Below, in pieces: positions 37,658-46,239 of a stretch of 64,000 nt of DNA; position 1 is the first letter of the stretch; each line of letters opens with the position of its first letter. The stretch lies in assembly GCA_002389995.1 (NCBI GenBank), contig DGRR01000219.1, forward strand, positions 1 through 64,000, given 5' to 3'. The stretch comes from Ruminococcus sp. UBA4383. Its GTDB lineage: Bacteria; Bacillota; Clostridia; Oscillospirales; Ruminococcaceae. Position numbers and translations under genes: made by a program. The notes beneath the pieces are model-generated. The model saw only the letters and a list, made by a program, of their open reading frames with translations. It made no database searches and was not told where the DNA came from.

Positions 37658-39073
37658 TCATTCCTCCTCGGATAATTTTTTGAGTATCATTCTTGCTATT
37701 TTATATGCATCACCGCAGCCGAGAGTTATAACGAGGTCACCCTCCTGAGCGTGACTGCAAATATAATCGCATATCTGGCTGAAATTGGAATATTTTCTTT
37801 CGTCAGTCCATTCCTCCTCCTCATTCTGCGGAAACCATATGCAGTTCGGGATTTTTTCTGCGAGGTGGCGGGTAAATATTCCGTATGTGTTTTTTTCTCT
37901 GCTGCCCATTATATCGGTAAGAACAGCGTGGTCGGGAATTTGCAGAACTCTTGCGAAATCGTCAAGAAGAAGTTTGGTTCTGCTGAAAGTAAAGGGCTGG
38001 AAAACTGCCCATACTTTATTGAAATTCATTTCCATAGCGGCATTGAGAGTTGCTTCGAGTTCGGTGGGGTGGTGGGCATAGTCATCGACAACGGTTATGC
38101 CTTTTTCGCAGCCGAGTTTTTCAAAGCGTCTTTTTGCGCCTCTGAAATCTTCAAGACCTTTCTGAATAAAGCTGAAATCAACACCGCATTCTCTTGCCGC
38201 AGCGACTGCCGCAAGCGAATTTAAAACATTGTGTATACCTGCCACATGGAGTGTGACAGTGCCGAGTTTTTCGCCTTTGTACATGGCATCATAAACAGTT
38301 AAAAGACCGTTTTCGTGCTTTACGTTTTCGGGGTAGTAGTCGCATGAACTGTCTTTGCCGAAAGTTATGATTTTCTTATCGAGACCGTTTACAGCTTTCA
38401 TGGTATTTTCGTCAGAACCGTTTACTATGAGAAGTTTTGAGGTATTCTGTGCAAATTTTCTGAAAGATGCGATGATATTTTCAAGAGTACCGAAATAGTC
38501 GAGGTGGTCTGCGTCTATATTCAATATTACTGCGATATCGGGGAAAAGTTTAAGGTAATGGTCTTCAAATTCGCATGATTCACAGACGAGTATATCACTT
38601 TTGCCTGCTATGCCGCTGCCGCCTATGCAGGGGAGTTTTCCGCCTATATATGCGGACAGGTCAACGCCTGCGGTATAGAGAATCTGAGTTATCATTGAAG
38701 TGGTTGAAGTTTTGCCGTGAGTACCTGAAACGCAGACTGCATTACTGTACCAGCCTGTAATTATGCCAAGGAGGTCAGCCCTTTCGAGTACGGGAATACC
38801 GCTTGCCCTTGCCGCCATGAGTTCGGGGTTATCCTCCATGATAGCGGCTGTATGGACGATTAAATCCGCACCCTTTATATTTTCGGCTTTCTGACCGATA
38901 AATACTTCGATACCCATTTTTCTGACAGCATCGAGAGTTTCAGTCTCGTTGTTGTCGCTTCCCGTGAGGAAATAGCCCTGTGAATGGAGAATCTGTGCGA
39001 GGGGATACATACCGCTTCCGCCTATGCCGATAAAATGTATATGTTTTTTGTCATTCAAGATATTAATATCCAA
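37658..39073 (-). CDS. murC: UDP-N-acetylmuramate--L-alanine ligase
   Basis: This enzyme adds the first amino acid of the peptidoglycan stem. Its motifs are FIGIGGSGMYPLA, SGTHGKTSTTSMI (ATP loop), HNVLNSLAAVAAA and DDYAHHPTE. The start is set at TTG 39073, preceded by AAAGGTGAT, which gives 471 residues and the usual distance to FIGIGG. An ATG 15 codons upstream lies in an AT-rich repeat and has no ribosome site. It is the first gene of the wall and shape operon. Confidence 0.95.
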   Translation of the reverse strand: MDINILNDKKHIHFIGIGGSGMYPLAQILHSQGYFLTGSDNNETETLDAVRKMGIEVFIGQKAENIKGADLIVHTAAIMEDNPELMAARASGIPVLERADLLGIITGWYSNAVCVSGTHGKTSTTSMITQILYTAGVDLSAYIGGKLPCIGGSGIAGKSDILVCESCEFEDHYLKLFPDIAVILNIDADHLDYFGTLENIIASFRKFAQNTSKLLIVNGSDENTMKAVNGLDKKIITFGKDSSCDYYPENVKHENGLLTVYDAMYKGEKLGTVTLHVAGIHNVLNSLAAVAAARECGVDFSFIQKGLEDFRGAKRRFEKLGCEKGITVVDDYAHHPTELEATLNAAMEMNFNKVWAVFQPFTFSRTKLLLDDFARVLQIPDHAVLTDIMGSREKNTYGIFTRHLAEKIPNCIWFPQNEEEEWTDERKYSNFSQICDYICSHAQEGDLVITLGCGDAYKIARMILKKLSEEE

Positions 39074-39085
39074 AAAAATCACCTT

Positions 39086-39135
39086 TCCTAAATTCATAAT
39101 CCATAATTCACAATTCATAATTTAATGCAGAATAA
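39086..39135. repeat. AT-rich repeat upstream of murC
   Basis: This block is made of variants of AATTCATAAT/CCATAATTCACAATTCATAA. It resembles the block at the fabK 3' end (13840-13872), and lies between the murC promoter and its ribosome site. Confidence 0.6.
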
Positions 39136-39157
39136 TGAATTAATCAGCACTACTATT

Positions 39158-39186
39158 ATTATACAATAAACCTCTTAATATTTCAA
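39158..39186 (-). promoter_or_regulatory. Sigma-A promoter of the murC operon
   Basis: On the minus strand TTGAAA (39186-39181), 17 bases and TATAAT (39163-39158). Confidence 0.85.
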
Positions 39187-39293
39187 TAGGCGAATTAAAT
39201 TTTCTTCACATTCTCACATTCAAAAAAGTATATTATTCGTTTATTTATGTATTTTTATGCATACAGTACATAAAGTACATATTAATCAGGCTA

Positions 39294-39322
39294 TTGACAG
39301 AAATATTTATATATGTTAAAAT
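39294..39322 (+). promoter_or_regulatory. Extended -10 promoter of the sigma-factor operon
   Basis: TTGACA (39294-39299), 17 bases ending in TGT, TAAAAT (39317-39322). A perfect hairpin AAATGC-TCC-GCATTT (39342-39356) follows just before the ribosome site. Confidence 0.8.
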
Positions 39323-39371
39323 AATTATGATATATAATTTTAAATGCTCCGCATTTACAGGGGGTGATAAA

Positions 39372-39845
39372 TTGATTGAAAAGGAAAGGTGCAATGAAAT
39401 AATAAGCCAGTATTACACCGAAATATATAATTACTGCTTTGCCCGTATGAATTTCGACAGCTATGCCGCAGAGGACTGCACTCAGGAGGTTTTTATAACG
39501 CTTTTCCGCAAAATCAAAGACCTCGATGATGATAATATACGACTATGGCTTTACAGAAGTGCAGACAATATAATGAATACTTACAGGCGTAAGAATATAA
39601 GAAATGATTTGAGTTTGGAGGAAAGCCCCGAAGTACGGAATACTGCCGAAAATCCCTTTGATAAAGATAACGGGGAAAGTATTCTGGATATCCTCGATGA
39701 TGAGGAAGTAAAAATAGTGAGGGAATATTACTCCTCCGATTACGGGGATAAAAAATCTGTCGCAAAAAAACTCGGTCTTTCAGTAACTGCACTCTATCAG
39801 AAAATACATAAAATAAAAGATAAATTAAAGAAACATAAAAATTAA
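39372..39845 (+). CDS. ECF-type RNA polymerase sigma factor
   Basis: This 157-residue sigma-70 family protein has region 2 (YTEIYNYCFARMNF, AAEDCTQEVFITLFRKI, RLWLYRSADNIMNTYRR) and region 4 (VKIVREYYSSDYGDKKSVAKKLGLSVTALYQKIHKIKDKL). There is no region 1 or 3, which fits the ECF class. The start is TTG 39372 behind GGGGGTGAT; the frame extends upstream through the promoter. It is followed by a transmembrane anti-sigma-like gene, so it probably responds to a surface signal. Confidence 0.9.
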   Translation: MIEKERCNEIISQYYTEIYNYCFARMNFDSYAAEDCTQEVFITLFRKIKDLDDDNIRLWLYRSADNIMNTYRRKNIRNDLSLEESPEVRNTAENPFDKDNGESILDILDDEEVKIVREYYSSDYGDKKSVAKKLGLSVTALYQKIHKIKDKLKKHKN

Positions 39846-39966
39846 CAAACTGTCCGTGCCGTTTTTGTGCATATATACAAAATTTTGAAAACATGATAAA
39901 AACTCAGCATTTTTCCGACATTTATATATATAGGAAATTATGCATAATTTTAAAGGAGAGGTACCT

Positions 39967-41118
39967 ATGAAAAAAGATGAAAAGCTAAAAACTCTTTTTG
40001 ACAGGTTTGACAATAATATTATAAATGATATTCAGACTCAGCTCGATGAAGAACTTTCAAAAAGCGACAAGGATTTCAACCCCGATAAAGTCGCTGAACT
40101 TACCGCTCTTATCGCCAGTATAAAAGGCGGTACTCTCACCGAGGAAAGAAAACTGGACAATATCGGAAAAATAACCGATTCCGTTATGGCTGAACAGAAA
40201 CGCTCACAAATCAGCAGAATCTGTAAAGTCATTTCAACTGTCTGTGCCTGTCTCGTCATAGTAATCGGTCTGAATATCTATACTATGAATACTTTCGGAG
40301 ATGATTTGTTCTCAGCTGCCATAAAAGCCGCCCAGAACGGATTTTCACTCGACTTTTCAGGAGACGGCAACGATACTCCCCCGAGTGAAGATAACCCCGT
40401 AGAAGCTCTGTCAACAACCACTGCCGCTGACTATGAGGAAGATGATACAGGTACTACCATTACCGCAGCTACCCCCGAATCCCCTGTCACCAAAACAGAT
40501 ATAAATGAACAGCCCGTGACAGAAACATCAGAAAATGAAATTTTTTCAACAACAACCTGCGCTCCCGTCAACACTGATGACTCTACTACAACAGCAGAAG
40601 AAACTGCCCCATATCACAGCGATACACAGACTGTCCCTTATGAAAGCACTTCAACAAGTACAACTCCCTGCTCCCCTGATATAACAGGTGATGAAAATAC
40701 AGATATTTCAGCTTACATAAACGATATATGCAGCAACAACAACGTTTCCGCCTGCAATATAGACAATTCCTTCATGCCTGCAATGCAGGAGGCTGAATCT
40801 GAAATAGAATACACTCAGTATTCAACGGATATTTATTTCCACTTCACCGCAGACAATGCAAGAATGGATATAATTATCGAAAATTATTACAACAAAAAAG
40901 ATATCCCCGAAATGCTTATCCCAAGCGCAAGCATGAATTACGAAATAATAAGCATACCGTGCGGAACAGCATTTCTTTTCACCGAAAACGATATAACCAC
41001 CGCTGTATTCTCGCAGGGAAGCACCGTATATACAATAACAGGTCAAAGTTCGGAAAACAGTATATCCGATATTATAAAGAACGCAGCAAAGGGATTTATT
41101 CCCGATACAGAGAATTGA
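39967..41118 (+). CDS. Probable transmembrane anti-sigma factor with Thr-rich stalk
   Basis: This 383-residue protein has a cytoplasmic N-terminal helical part (about 1-83) that should bind the sigma factor and one membrane span (about 84-106). A long Thr/Ser/Glu-rich stalk (about 130-235) and an outer C-terminal domain (about 240-380) follow; the outer domain ends in a YTITG-type strand and a helix, recalling DUF4367. The assignment rests on gene order and topology. The start is set at 39967 behind AAAGGAGAGG. Confidence 0.75.
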   Translation: MKKDEKLKTLFDRFDNNIINDIQTQLDEELSKSDKDFNPDKVAELTALIASIKGGTLTEERKLDNIGKITDSVMAEQKRSQISRICKVISTVCACLVIVIGLNIYTMNTFGDDLFSAAIKAAQNGFSLDFSGDGNDTPPSEDNPVEALSTTTAADYEEDDTGTTITAATPESPVTKTDINEQPVTETSENEIFSTTTCAPVNTDDSTTTAEETAPYHSDTQTVPYESTSTSTTPCSPDITGDENTDISAYINDICSNNNVSACNIDNSFMPAMQEAESEIEYTQYSTDIYFHFTADNARMDIIIENYYNKKDIPEMLIPSASMNYEIISIPCGTAFLFTENDITTAVFSQGSTVYTITGQSSENSISDIIKNAAKGFIPDTEN

Positions 41119-41128
41119 GGAAAGCTAA

Positions 41129-41908
41129 ATGAAACTAAAAAAGATTCTTTCCGCTGTCGGTATACTGTTCATATTCCTTATGAGTTTTTCGGAATTTAAT
41201 GTCTTTGCACAGGAAAATACAGGTCTTATCACAAAATGCTCCCTCTCCTGCGAAGAATGCGGAAACGGCAAGCTTAAAATTTCAGCAAAAACTCAGGCTT
41301 CAGGAATTATGTCCGAAATAGGATTTGAGAATATAACTATACAGTACAGCGATGACGGACTAAACTGGTATGACGAAAAAAATATAGGCACTATGATACA
41401 ATACAATGCAAGCCACTACTGCATTGACGGAATAACAACTGACGTTTCAGGCGGTCACCTGTACCGCATAGTCTGCACACATACCGCAACAGGAAATTTA
41501 TTTATGAGCAGTGAAACTTTCACACAGACAGCCGTACATTCATCAAAATATATTTCTGCATCACAGAATGAAACTTATCATTCCGACAATAACTACGACT
41601 CAACCACAACCGATATTCAGACAACTGTTTCAACAACTTCAACAACTTCAACAACTGCACTGTCAACAACTTCATCATATACTTCCACAAGTTTTTCAAC
41701 AGTTTCAACATCTTCAACCACCGTAACCACCACCGAAATTCAACAGCAGGACAATACTTCATCTGATTCAGGAAACAAAACCAATACAAACAGGATATAT
41801 GAATATTTCGGAAACGATTCGCCTGTAACGGGAGTTACTGCACCGATAGCATCTTTATTTGCCCTTGTTATCTCGGTATTTGCTGTTGCTGAATTGAAGA
41901 AAAAATAA
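41129..41908 (+). CDS. Secreted protein with Thr/Ser-rich stalk and LPXTG-like (SPVTG) sorting signal
   Basis: The 259-residue protein has a signal peptide (about 1-27), a folded domain (about 28-135) with several cysteines (CSLSCEEC), a Thr/Ser repeat stalk (about 150-205), then SPVTG, a hydrophobic stretch and ELKKK. This layout is that of a sortase substrate anchored to the wall. The domain is not recognised. It is the third gene of the sigma operon and may be its ligand, partner or target. Confidence 0.75.
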   Translation: MKLKKILSAVGILFIFLMSFSEFNVFAQENTGLITKCSLSCEECGNGKLKISAKTQASGIMSEIGFENITIQYSDDGLNWYDEKNIGTMIQYNASHYCIDGITTDVSGGHLYRIVCTHTATGNLFMSSETFTQTAVHSSKYISASQNETYHSDNNYDSTTTDIQTTVSTTSTTSTTALSTTSSYTSTSFSTVSTSSTTVTTTEIQQQDNTSSDSGNKTNTNRIYEYFGNDSPVTGVTAPIASLFALVISVFAVAELKKK

Positions 41909-41940
41909 AAAAACGGTCAGGATAAAACCTGACCGTTTTC
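41909..41940. terminator. Bidirectional terminator between the sigma operon and spoVG
   Basis: A 12-bp perfect stem, AAAACGGTCAGG/CCTGACCGTTTT (41910-41921/41928-41939), with A- and T-runs. Confidence 0.9.
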
Positions 41941-41945
41941 AATTA

Positions 41946-42260
41946 TTATGTATCTTCTTCTGTTGTTTCTTCGGTTTCCTGAGTTTCTGATTCTGCCTCA
42001 ATGAGAGCGAGCTGATTGCAATAAGCTTCGAGTATGCGTTCTTCAAAGACTTTTCTTGAACTTGGTGAGATAGGGTGAACTATATCACGGAAAACGCCGT
42101 TTTCATCTTTACGGCTCGGCATAGCAACGAAAAGTCTTTCATCTCCCTGAACAACCTTGATGTCATGCACTGCGAGCATATCATCAACGGTCACGGACAC
42201 AACAGCTCTAAGTCTGCCATCGGACATAATTTTTCTGATTTTTACATCTGTGATTTCCAT
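41946..42260 (-). CDS. spoVG: SpoVG RNA/DNA-binding regulator
   Basis: This 104-residue protein begins MEITDVKIRKIMSDGRLRA and has FVAMPSRKDENGVFRDIVHP, the SpoVG signature. In Firmicutes it binds nucleic acid and affects division, sporulation and virulence genes. The C-terminal ~20 residues are Glu/Thr-rich. AAGGAGGT precedes the ATG. It is a one-gene unit with a long leader. Confidence 0.96.
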   Translation of the reverse strand: MEITDVKIRKIMSDGRLRAVVSVTVDDMLAVHDIKVVQGDERLFVAMPSRKDENGVFRDIVHPISPSSRKVFEERILEAYCNQLALIEAESETQETEETTEEDT

Positions 42261-42379
42261 TTATTTTACCTCCTTAGATATCCGCTTTTGAGAGCGGAAT
42301 GTGCTGATTCGCCTTTGAACCGGCACACACGGGGATTTTGTCAAAAGTATTCCCATGAGCTGTAATGTCATTGATTAAC

Positions 42380-42408
42380 ATTATAACGCATAATTCTAAA
42401 AAAATCAA
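42380..42408 (-). promoter_or_regulatory. Sigma-A promoter of spoVG
   Basis: On the minus strand TTGATT (42408-42403), 17 bases and TATAAT (42385-42380). Confidence 0.85.
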
Positions 42409-42484
42409 GTGATTTTGATAAATTTAAAAAAATTTTTTTATTACAGGCTATACTTTTACGTTATTTGTTTTAACTATAAAGGTG

Positions 42485-42527
42485 TATTAAAACTGCCGTC
42501 CCCCCGCAAATGGCGAAAGGACGGCAG
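42485..42527 (-). terminator. Terminator of xylB
   Basis: CTGCCGTCC pairs with GGACGGCAG (42493-42501/42519-42527) on the minus strand, followed by TTTTAAT. Confidence 0.85.
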
Positions 42528-42570
42528 ATTTCCGTTTTTTGGCTATATCCCGTTGTTTTGGTAGGAGATA

Positions 42571-44094
42571 TTATATTTTTGCAAGCTCTGCGAACTGTTT
42601 TTTAAGTGCAGGATATATTTCCCTGTAAAGCTGATAATATTTTTCATATTCGGGAACATTTTCGGGAGCAGGCTTCTGAATCCTGTCAGTCTTTACGATT
42701 TCCTTGCAGGCTTCGGGGACGCTTGAATATATACCTGCTCCCACGCTTGCAAGTATCGCCACGCCCAGCGCAGGACCTTCCTTTGAAGAAGATGTTTTAA
42801 CATCGCAGTTGTACAAATCCGCAAGCATACTCCTCCATAAAGGTGATGAGCCTCCGCCTCCGCAAGCCATCATATCATTTACATTAATATTCATCTCTCT
42901 GAATACTTCAATGCAGTCTCTCAGTGAATACGCTACGCCCTCCATTACTGCACGGAGCATATCTCTCCTTGTATGAATGGCTGAAAGTCCGAAAAATACT
43001 CCTCTTGCATCAGGGTCAAGATGAGGAGTTCTCTCTCCCATGAGATATGGCAGATATAAAAGCCTGTTCGCTCCCACGGGAACGTTTTCAGCCTGTTTGT
43101 CCATGAGATAATATTCATCAACGCCCATAAGCTTTGCAGTTTCCTTTTCGGTCATGCAGAAATTATCCCTGAACCATTTAAGTGAAAGTCCTGCGCCCTG
43201 AGTAACTCCCATAACGTGCCATGTATTCGGAACGGCTGCACAGCAGGTATGTACTCTGCCTTTTTTATCAATGGATATTTTTGAAGTATGTGCGAATACA
43301 ACTCCTGATGTTCCGATAGTAGTGAAAGCCTTTCCGTCCTCACATACACCTGTACCAAGTGCGGCGGCGGCATTGTCTCCTGCACCGCCGACAACTATTG
43401 TATTTTCGCAGAGATTAAGTTCATCAGCCATATTCTTTGTGAGAGTGCCTGTAATTTCACAGGATTCATAAACTTTGCCGAGCCATGATTTGTCTATCTC
43501 AAAGGCTGAGAGAAGTTCATCAGACCATTTTCTGTTGGGAACATCAAGAATCTGCATACCTGATGCATCTGAGACTTCTGTTGCATATTCGCCTGTAAGA
43601 ATAAATCTAAGATAATCTTTCGGGAGAAGTATATGCTTTACCTTTGAATATATTTCAGGCTCATTATTTTTAACCCATAATATTTTTGATGCCGTCCAGC
43701 CTGTAAGCGCAGGATTCGCAGTAATTTCGACAAGCCTTTCCTGTCCGACAGTTTCATTCATATATCTGACTTCATTTGCAGTTCTCTGGTCACACCATAT
43801 AATTGAACGTCTAAGGACATTGTTATCCTTGTCGAGCATGACAAGACCATGCATCTGACCTGAAATTCCTATGCCTTTTATATCCTCTTTTTTAACTCCG
43901 CTTTCCGAGACAACAGCCTTTATTGTGTTAATCATAGCATCAGCCCAGTCTTTCGGATCCTGTTCGGCATAGCCGTTTTTGGGCTGATACATGGGATATT
44001 CGATAGTTTCCGAGGATATAACATTACCTCTCTCGTCAAAAAGAACTGTTTTAGTACCGCTTGTACCGCAGTCCACGCCTATAACATACGCCAT
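42571..44094 (-). CDS. xylB: Xylulokinase
   Basis: This 507-residue FGGY kinase phosphorylates D-xylulose to feed the pentose phosphate pathway. It starts with VIGVDCGTSGTKTVL and has GIGISGQMHGLV, typical of xylulokinases, and the C-terminal ACGGGGSSPLWRSMLADL. It is at the end of a run of minus-strand genes that starts with xylA, with three unrelated genes between them. Confidence 0.96.
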   Translation of the reverse strand: MAYVIGVDCGTSGTKTVLFDERGNVISSETIEYPMYQPKNGYAEQDPKDWADAMINTIKAVVSESGVKKEDIKGIGISGQMHGLVMLDKDNNVLRRSIIWCDQRTANEVRYMNETVGQERLVEITANPALTGWTASKILWVKNNEPEIYSKVKHILLPKDYLRFILTGEYATEVSDASGMQILDVPNRKWSDELLSAFEIDKSWLGKVYESCEITGTLTKNMADELNLCENTIVVGGAGDNAAAALGTGVCEDGKAFTTIGTSGVVFAHTSKISIDKKGRVHTCCAAVPNTWHVMGVTQGAGLSLKWFRDNFCMTEKETAKLMGVDEYYLMDKQAENVPVGANRLLYLPYLMGERTPHLDPDARGVFFGLSAIHTRRDMLRAVMEGVAYSLRDCIEVFREMNINVNDMMACGGGGSSPLWRSMLADLYNCDVKTSSSKEGPALGVAILASVGAGIYSSVPEACKEIVKTDRIQKPAPENVPEYEKYYQLYREIYPALKKQFAELAKI

Positions 44095-44106
44095 AAAAAA
44101 ACTCCT

Positions 44107-44580
44107 TTATTTATTTCTTGATTTTGCAGTAAATTCGCAGACGGTAACTTTTATTATCTCAACTGCTGATGTCATTCTGCTGTCAATATCAAAATCACGG
44201 TCTGTCTGATTTTTCATCAATAGTTTAAGACCCTTTATTTTTTCCTGCTCATCGCTGACAATTTCCGCATTTCCGTACCCTATAAATGAACTGTACAGAG
44301 AACCATATCTGCAAGGAACATCTCCGCCTGAAACAATTTCCGCATCACATTCCAGTTCAATGCATACATTCGGGTTATTCCTTATAAGTTCAAGTTTTTT
44401 GCCTTCTCCTGCACAGTGCATAAAGAAAACAAATTTTCCGTCTGTAAATTCATAGCCGTAATGCAGAGGGACAATATAGGGATAAACCTTGTCAAAAAGT
44501 CCGAGGTGAAGTATTTTTGCCCTGCTGACTATATTAATAATATCTTCTGTATCTTTAATTTCCCTGTCTTTTCTTCTCAT
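44107..44580 (-). CDS. Pyridoxamine 5'-phosphate oxidase-like flavin-binding protein
   Basis: The 157-residue split-barrel protein has the layout of the Nim/PNPOx-related family: LHLGLFDKVYPYIVPLHYGYE, FFMHCAGEGKKLELIRNNPNVCIELE and GYGNAEIV. It probably binds FMN or F420-like cofactors; the substrate is unknown. The start is set at 44580 (MRRKDREI) behind GAGGAAAAGG; the longer frame overlaps the previous gene. It lies between a flavodoxin-like gene and xylB. Confidence 0.85.
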   Translation of the reverse strand: MRRKDREIKDTEDIINIVSRAKILHLGLFDKVYPYIVPLHYGYEFTDGKFVFFMHCAGEGKKLELIRNNPNVCIELECDAEIVSGGDVPCRYGSLYSSFIGYGNAEIVSDEQEKIKGLKLLMKNQTDRDFDIDSRMTSAVEIIKVTVCEFTAKSRNK

Positions 44581-44614
44581 TATGATTCCTTTTCCTCGTA
44601 AAGCCTTTAAACGG

Positions 44615-45232
44615 TTATCTGATAAAATGTGTACCCTGCCACGGTTCTTTTTCAGGGAGACCATATTTTTCCCTGCCCAGAGCGATAGACTTCATAAGAA
44701 ACGCCATATTTCTCGCAAGAACTCTCATAGTCTGCAAACCTTCGGCATCTTGTTCAGCCTCGCCCTTATTTCTGCCGTGTACGCTGTTCCAGTACTGACT
44801 TGATGCAACAGGCATACCGCAGATTGTAAAATATTTGTTCAGTTCATCAAAGGTGGACGAACAGCCCCCACGCCTTGCAACTGCCACGCTTGCGCCTACT
44901 TTCATAGTCTTGTCGAAAGATGTACTGTAAAATAATCTGTCGAGAAATGAAATTATTGTACCGTTCGCAGATGCATAATATACGGGTGATGCCACGATAA
45001 GACCGTCAGCCTTTTCAAATTTTTCAGCAATTTCATTCACTTCATCACTGAATACGCATTTTCCGATTTCCGCACACTTATTGCAGGCTATACAGCCCCT
45101 TATATTTTTACCGCCTATCTGACAGACTTCTGTCTCTATATCCTGTTCGCTGAATATCTTTACAATCTCGTTGATTGCAAGAGATGTATTTCCGTCATGT
45201 CTTGGGCTTCCGTTTATTATGATTACTTTCAT
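44615..45232 (-). CDS. NADPH-dependent FMN reductase / iron-sulfur flavoprotein family
   Basis: The 205-residue flavodoxin-fold protein has the FMN loop INGSPRHDGNTS, a Cys cluster CIACNKCAEIGKC (about 47-59) like those of iron-sulfur flavoproteins, and VASPVYYASANGTIISFLDR. It probably reduces small molecules or flavins. It is coupled to the upstream DUF1648 gene by a 4-base overlap. Confidence 0.88.
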   Translation of the reverse strand: MKVIIINGSPRHDGNTSLAINEIVKIFSEQDIETEVCQIGGKNIRGCIACNKCAEIGKCVFSDEVNEIAEKFEKADGLIVASPVYYASANGTIISFLDRLFYSTSFDKTMKVGASVAVARRGGCSSTFDELNKYFTICGMPVASSQYWNSVHGRNKGEAEQDAEGLQTMRVLARNMAFLMKSIALGREKYGLPEKEPWQGTHFIR

Positions 45233-46170
45233 TGAAATTCCTCCTTATGGTTATGTTCCCTGAAATATAACACGAAATATATTATATTTAAAATTATAAA
45301 CAGACTTACCGAAATAATGCCTATTTTCATTCCGCTTTGAAGTGTAAGATTCCACCAGAAGAAAAATATCCCGACTGTAAGCCTTGATTTATCCGTAAGG
45401 GAAACAAGTGCTTTCCTGTCTGATTTTACAGCCTTTACCGATATGATTTCGATAACCGCAAGAATAACAAATAATACCGCCTGCGGTATCAGCAGATAAT
45501 GCTTGTCAAGGTATCTGTCAAGATTTGCAAAATATGCAAGCCCGTAATAATCCTCATTGAAATAGAGTTCTTCATCTGCGGGGAATCTGTCCCAGCACCA
45601 GAAAAGTATAAATGCCTCGCCTGCCGTTATCATATATGTGATAATTCGGCTTAACCTGTGGAAAGCCTGCGGATTTTTCTCTTTTTTTGATTTTATTTTA
45701 TGCTTTCTCCGCAGAACAGTTCCGCATAAATTTATGACAAAAATGACAGCAAGGAATATTTTTGCAAAATTCATCTGCAAATCAATATCAAGCGGTATCT
45801 GCAACGATACCGAATATGACCATACAGCAAAAAATGTACACCAGAACATTCCGAAAAAATCCAGTGCCATACACATTTCAGTCCTGAAAATCTTTTCGCC
45901 CTGCTCCGTAAGTTTAAGACCTGTTTTCACTTTTAATATGAAATGATTTGCAACAGCAGCTATTGTCAGCATTATACCGCTGACTATATGCGGATAAAAG
46001 CCGTAAAATTTCGAGGCAACAACGTCAAACTGTCCGTCATAAGAAAAATGCATACCTATTTCTTCGGGCAGACTGCTCCATTTTGTAAGATAAAATATAA
46101 GGCTTCCGAAAAGTATTAATATATTCAGGGAAAACAATATCCTGTGTATTATTGTAAATGTTTTATTCAA
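45229..46170 (-). CDS. DUF1648 membrane protein
   Basis: The 313-residue protein has about seven or eight membrane spans and the DUF1648 pattern near its N-terminus (SSLPEEIGMHFSYDGQFD). The function is unknown; relatives include SdpI-like immunity proteins. The start codon is TTG behind a G-rich site. It lies after the xylA terminator, so it may have its own weak promoter. Confidence 0.75.
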   Translation of the reverse strand: MNKTFTIIHRILFSLNILILFGSLIFYLTKWSSLPEEIGMHFSYDGQFDVVASKFYGFYPHIVSGIMLTIAAVANHFILKVKTGLKLTEQGEKIFRTEMCMALDFFGMFWCTFFAVWSYSVSLQIPLDIDLQMNFAKIFLAVIFVINLCGTVLRRKHKIKSKKEKNPQAFHRLSRIITYMITAGEAFILFWCWDRFPADEELYFNEDYYGLAYFANLDRYLDKHYLLIPQAVLFVILAVIEIISVKAVKSDRKALVSLTDKSRLTVGIFFFWWNLTLQSGMKIGIISVSLFIILNIIYFVLYFREHNHKEEFQ

Positions 46171-46188
46171 ATCCCCGCCCCCACTATA

Positions 46189-46228
46189 AAAACATTCGGA
46201 ATATCCCTGTGCAGAGATATCCCGAACA
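46189..46228 (-). terminator. Terminator of xylA
   Basis: TTCGGGATATC pairs with GATATTCCGAA (46216-46226/46195-46205, one wobble) on the minus strand, followed by TTTTTAT. Confidence 0.75.
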
Positions 46229-46239
46229 TTTTAAAATCA

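Larger units (their letters stand above)
42261..42570. other. Intergenic region between spoVG and xylB, 310 bases
   Basis: This holds the ~115-base leader of spoVG, with a CCGCT-CTCAAA-AGCGG hairpin near 42284-42299, the spoVG promoter (42380-42408), an AT-rich stretch and the xylB terminator (42493-42527). No gene was seen. Confidence 0.7.

Noticed and set aside
41520..41789. Minus-strand frame rich in LLKLLK
   Set aside because: It is a shadow of the Thr-rich stalk codons (ACA/ACT) of the gene at 41129-41908.
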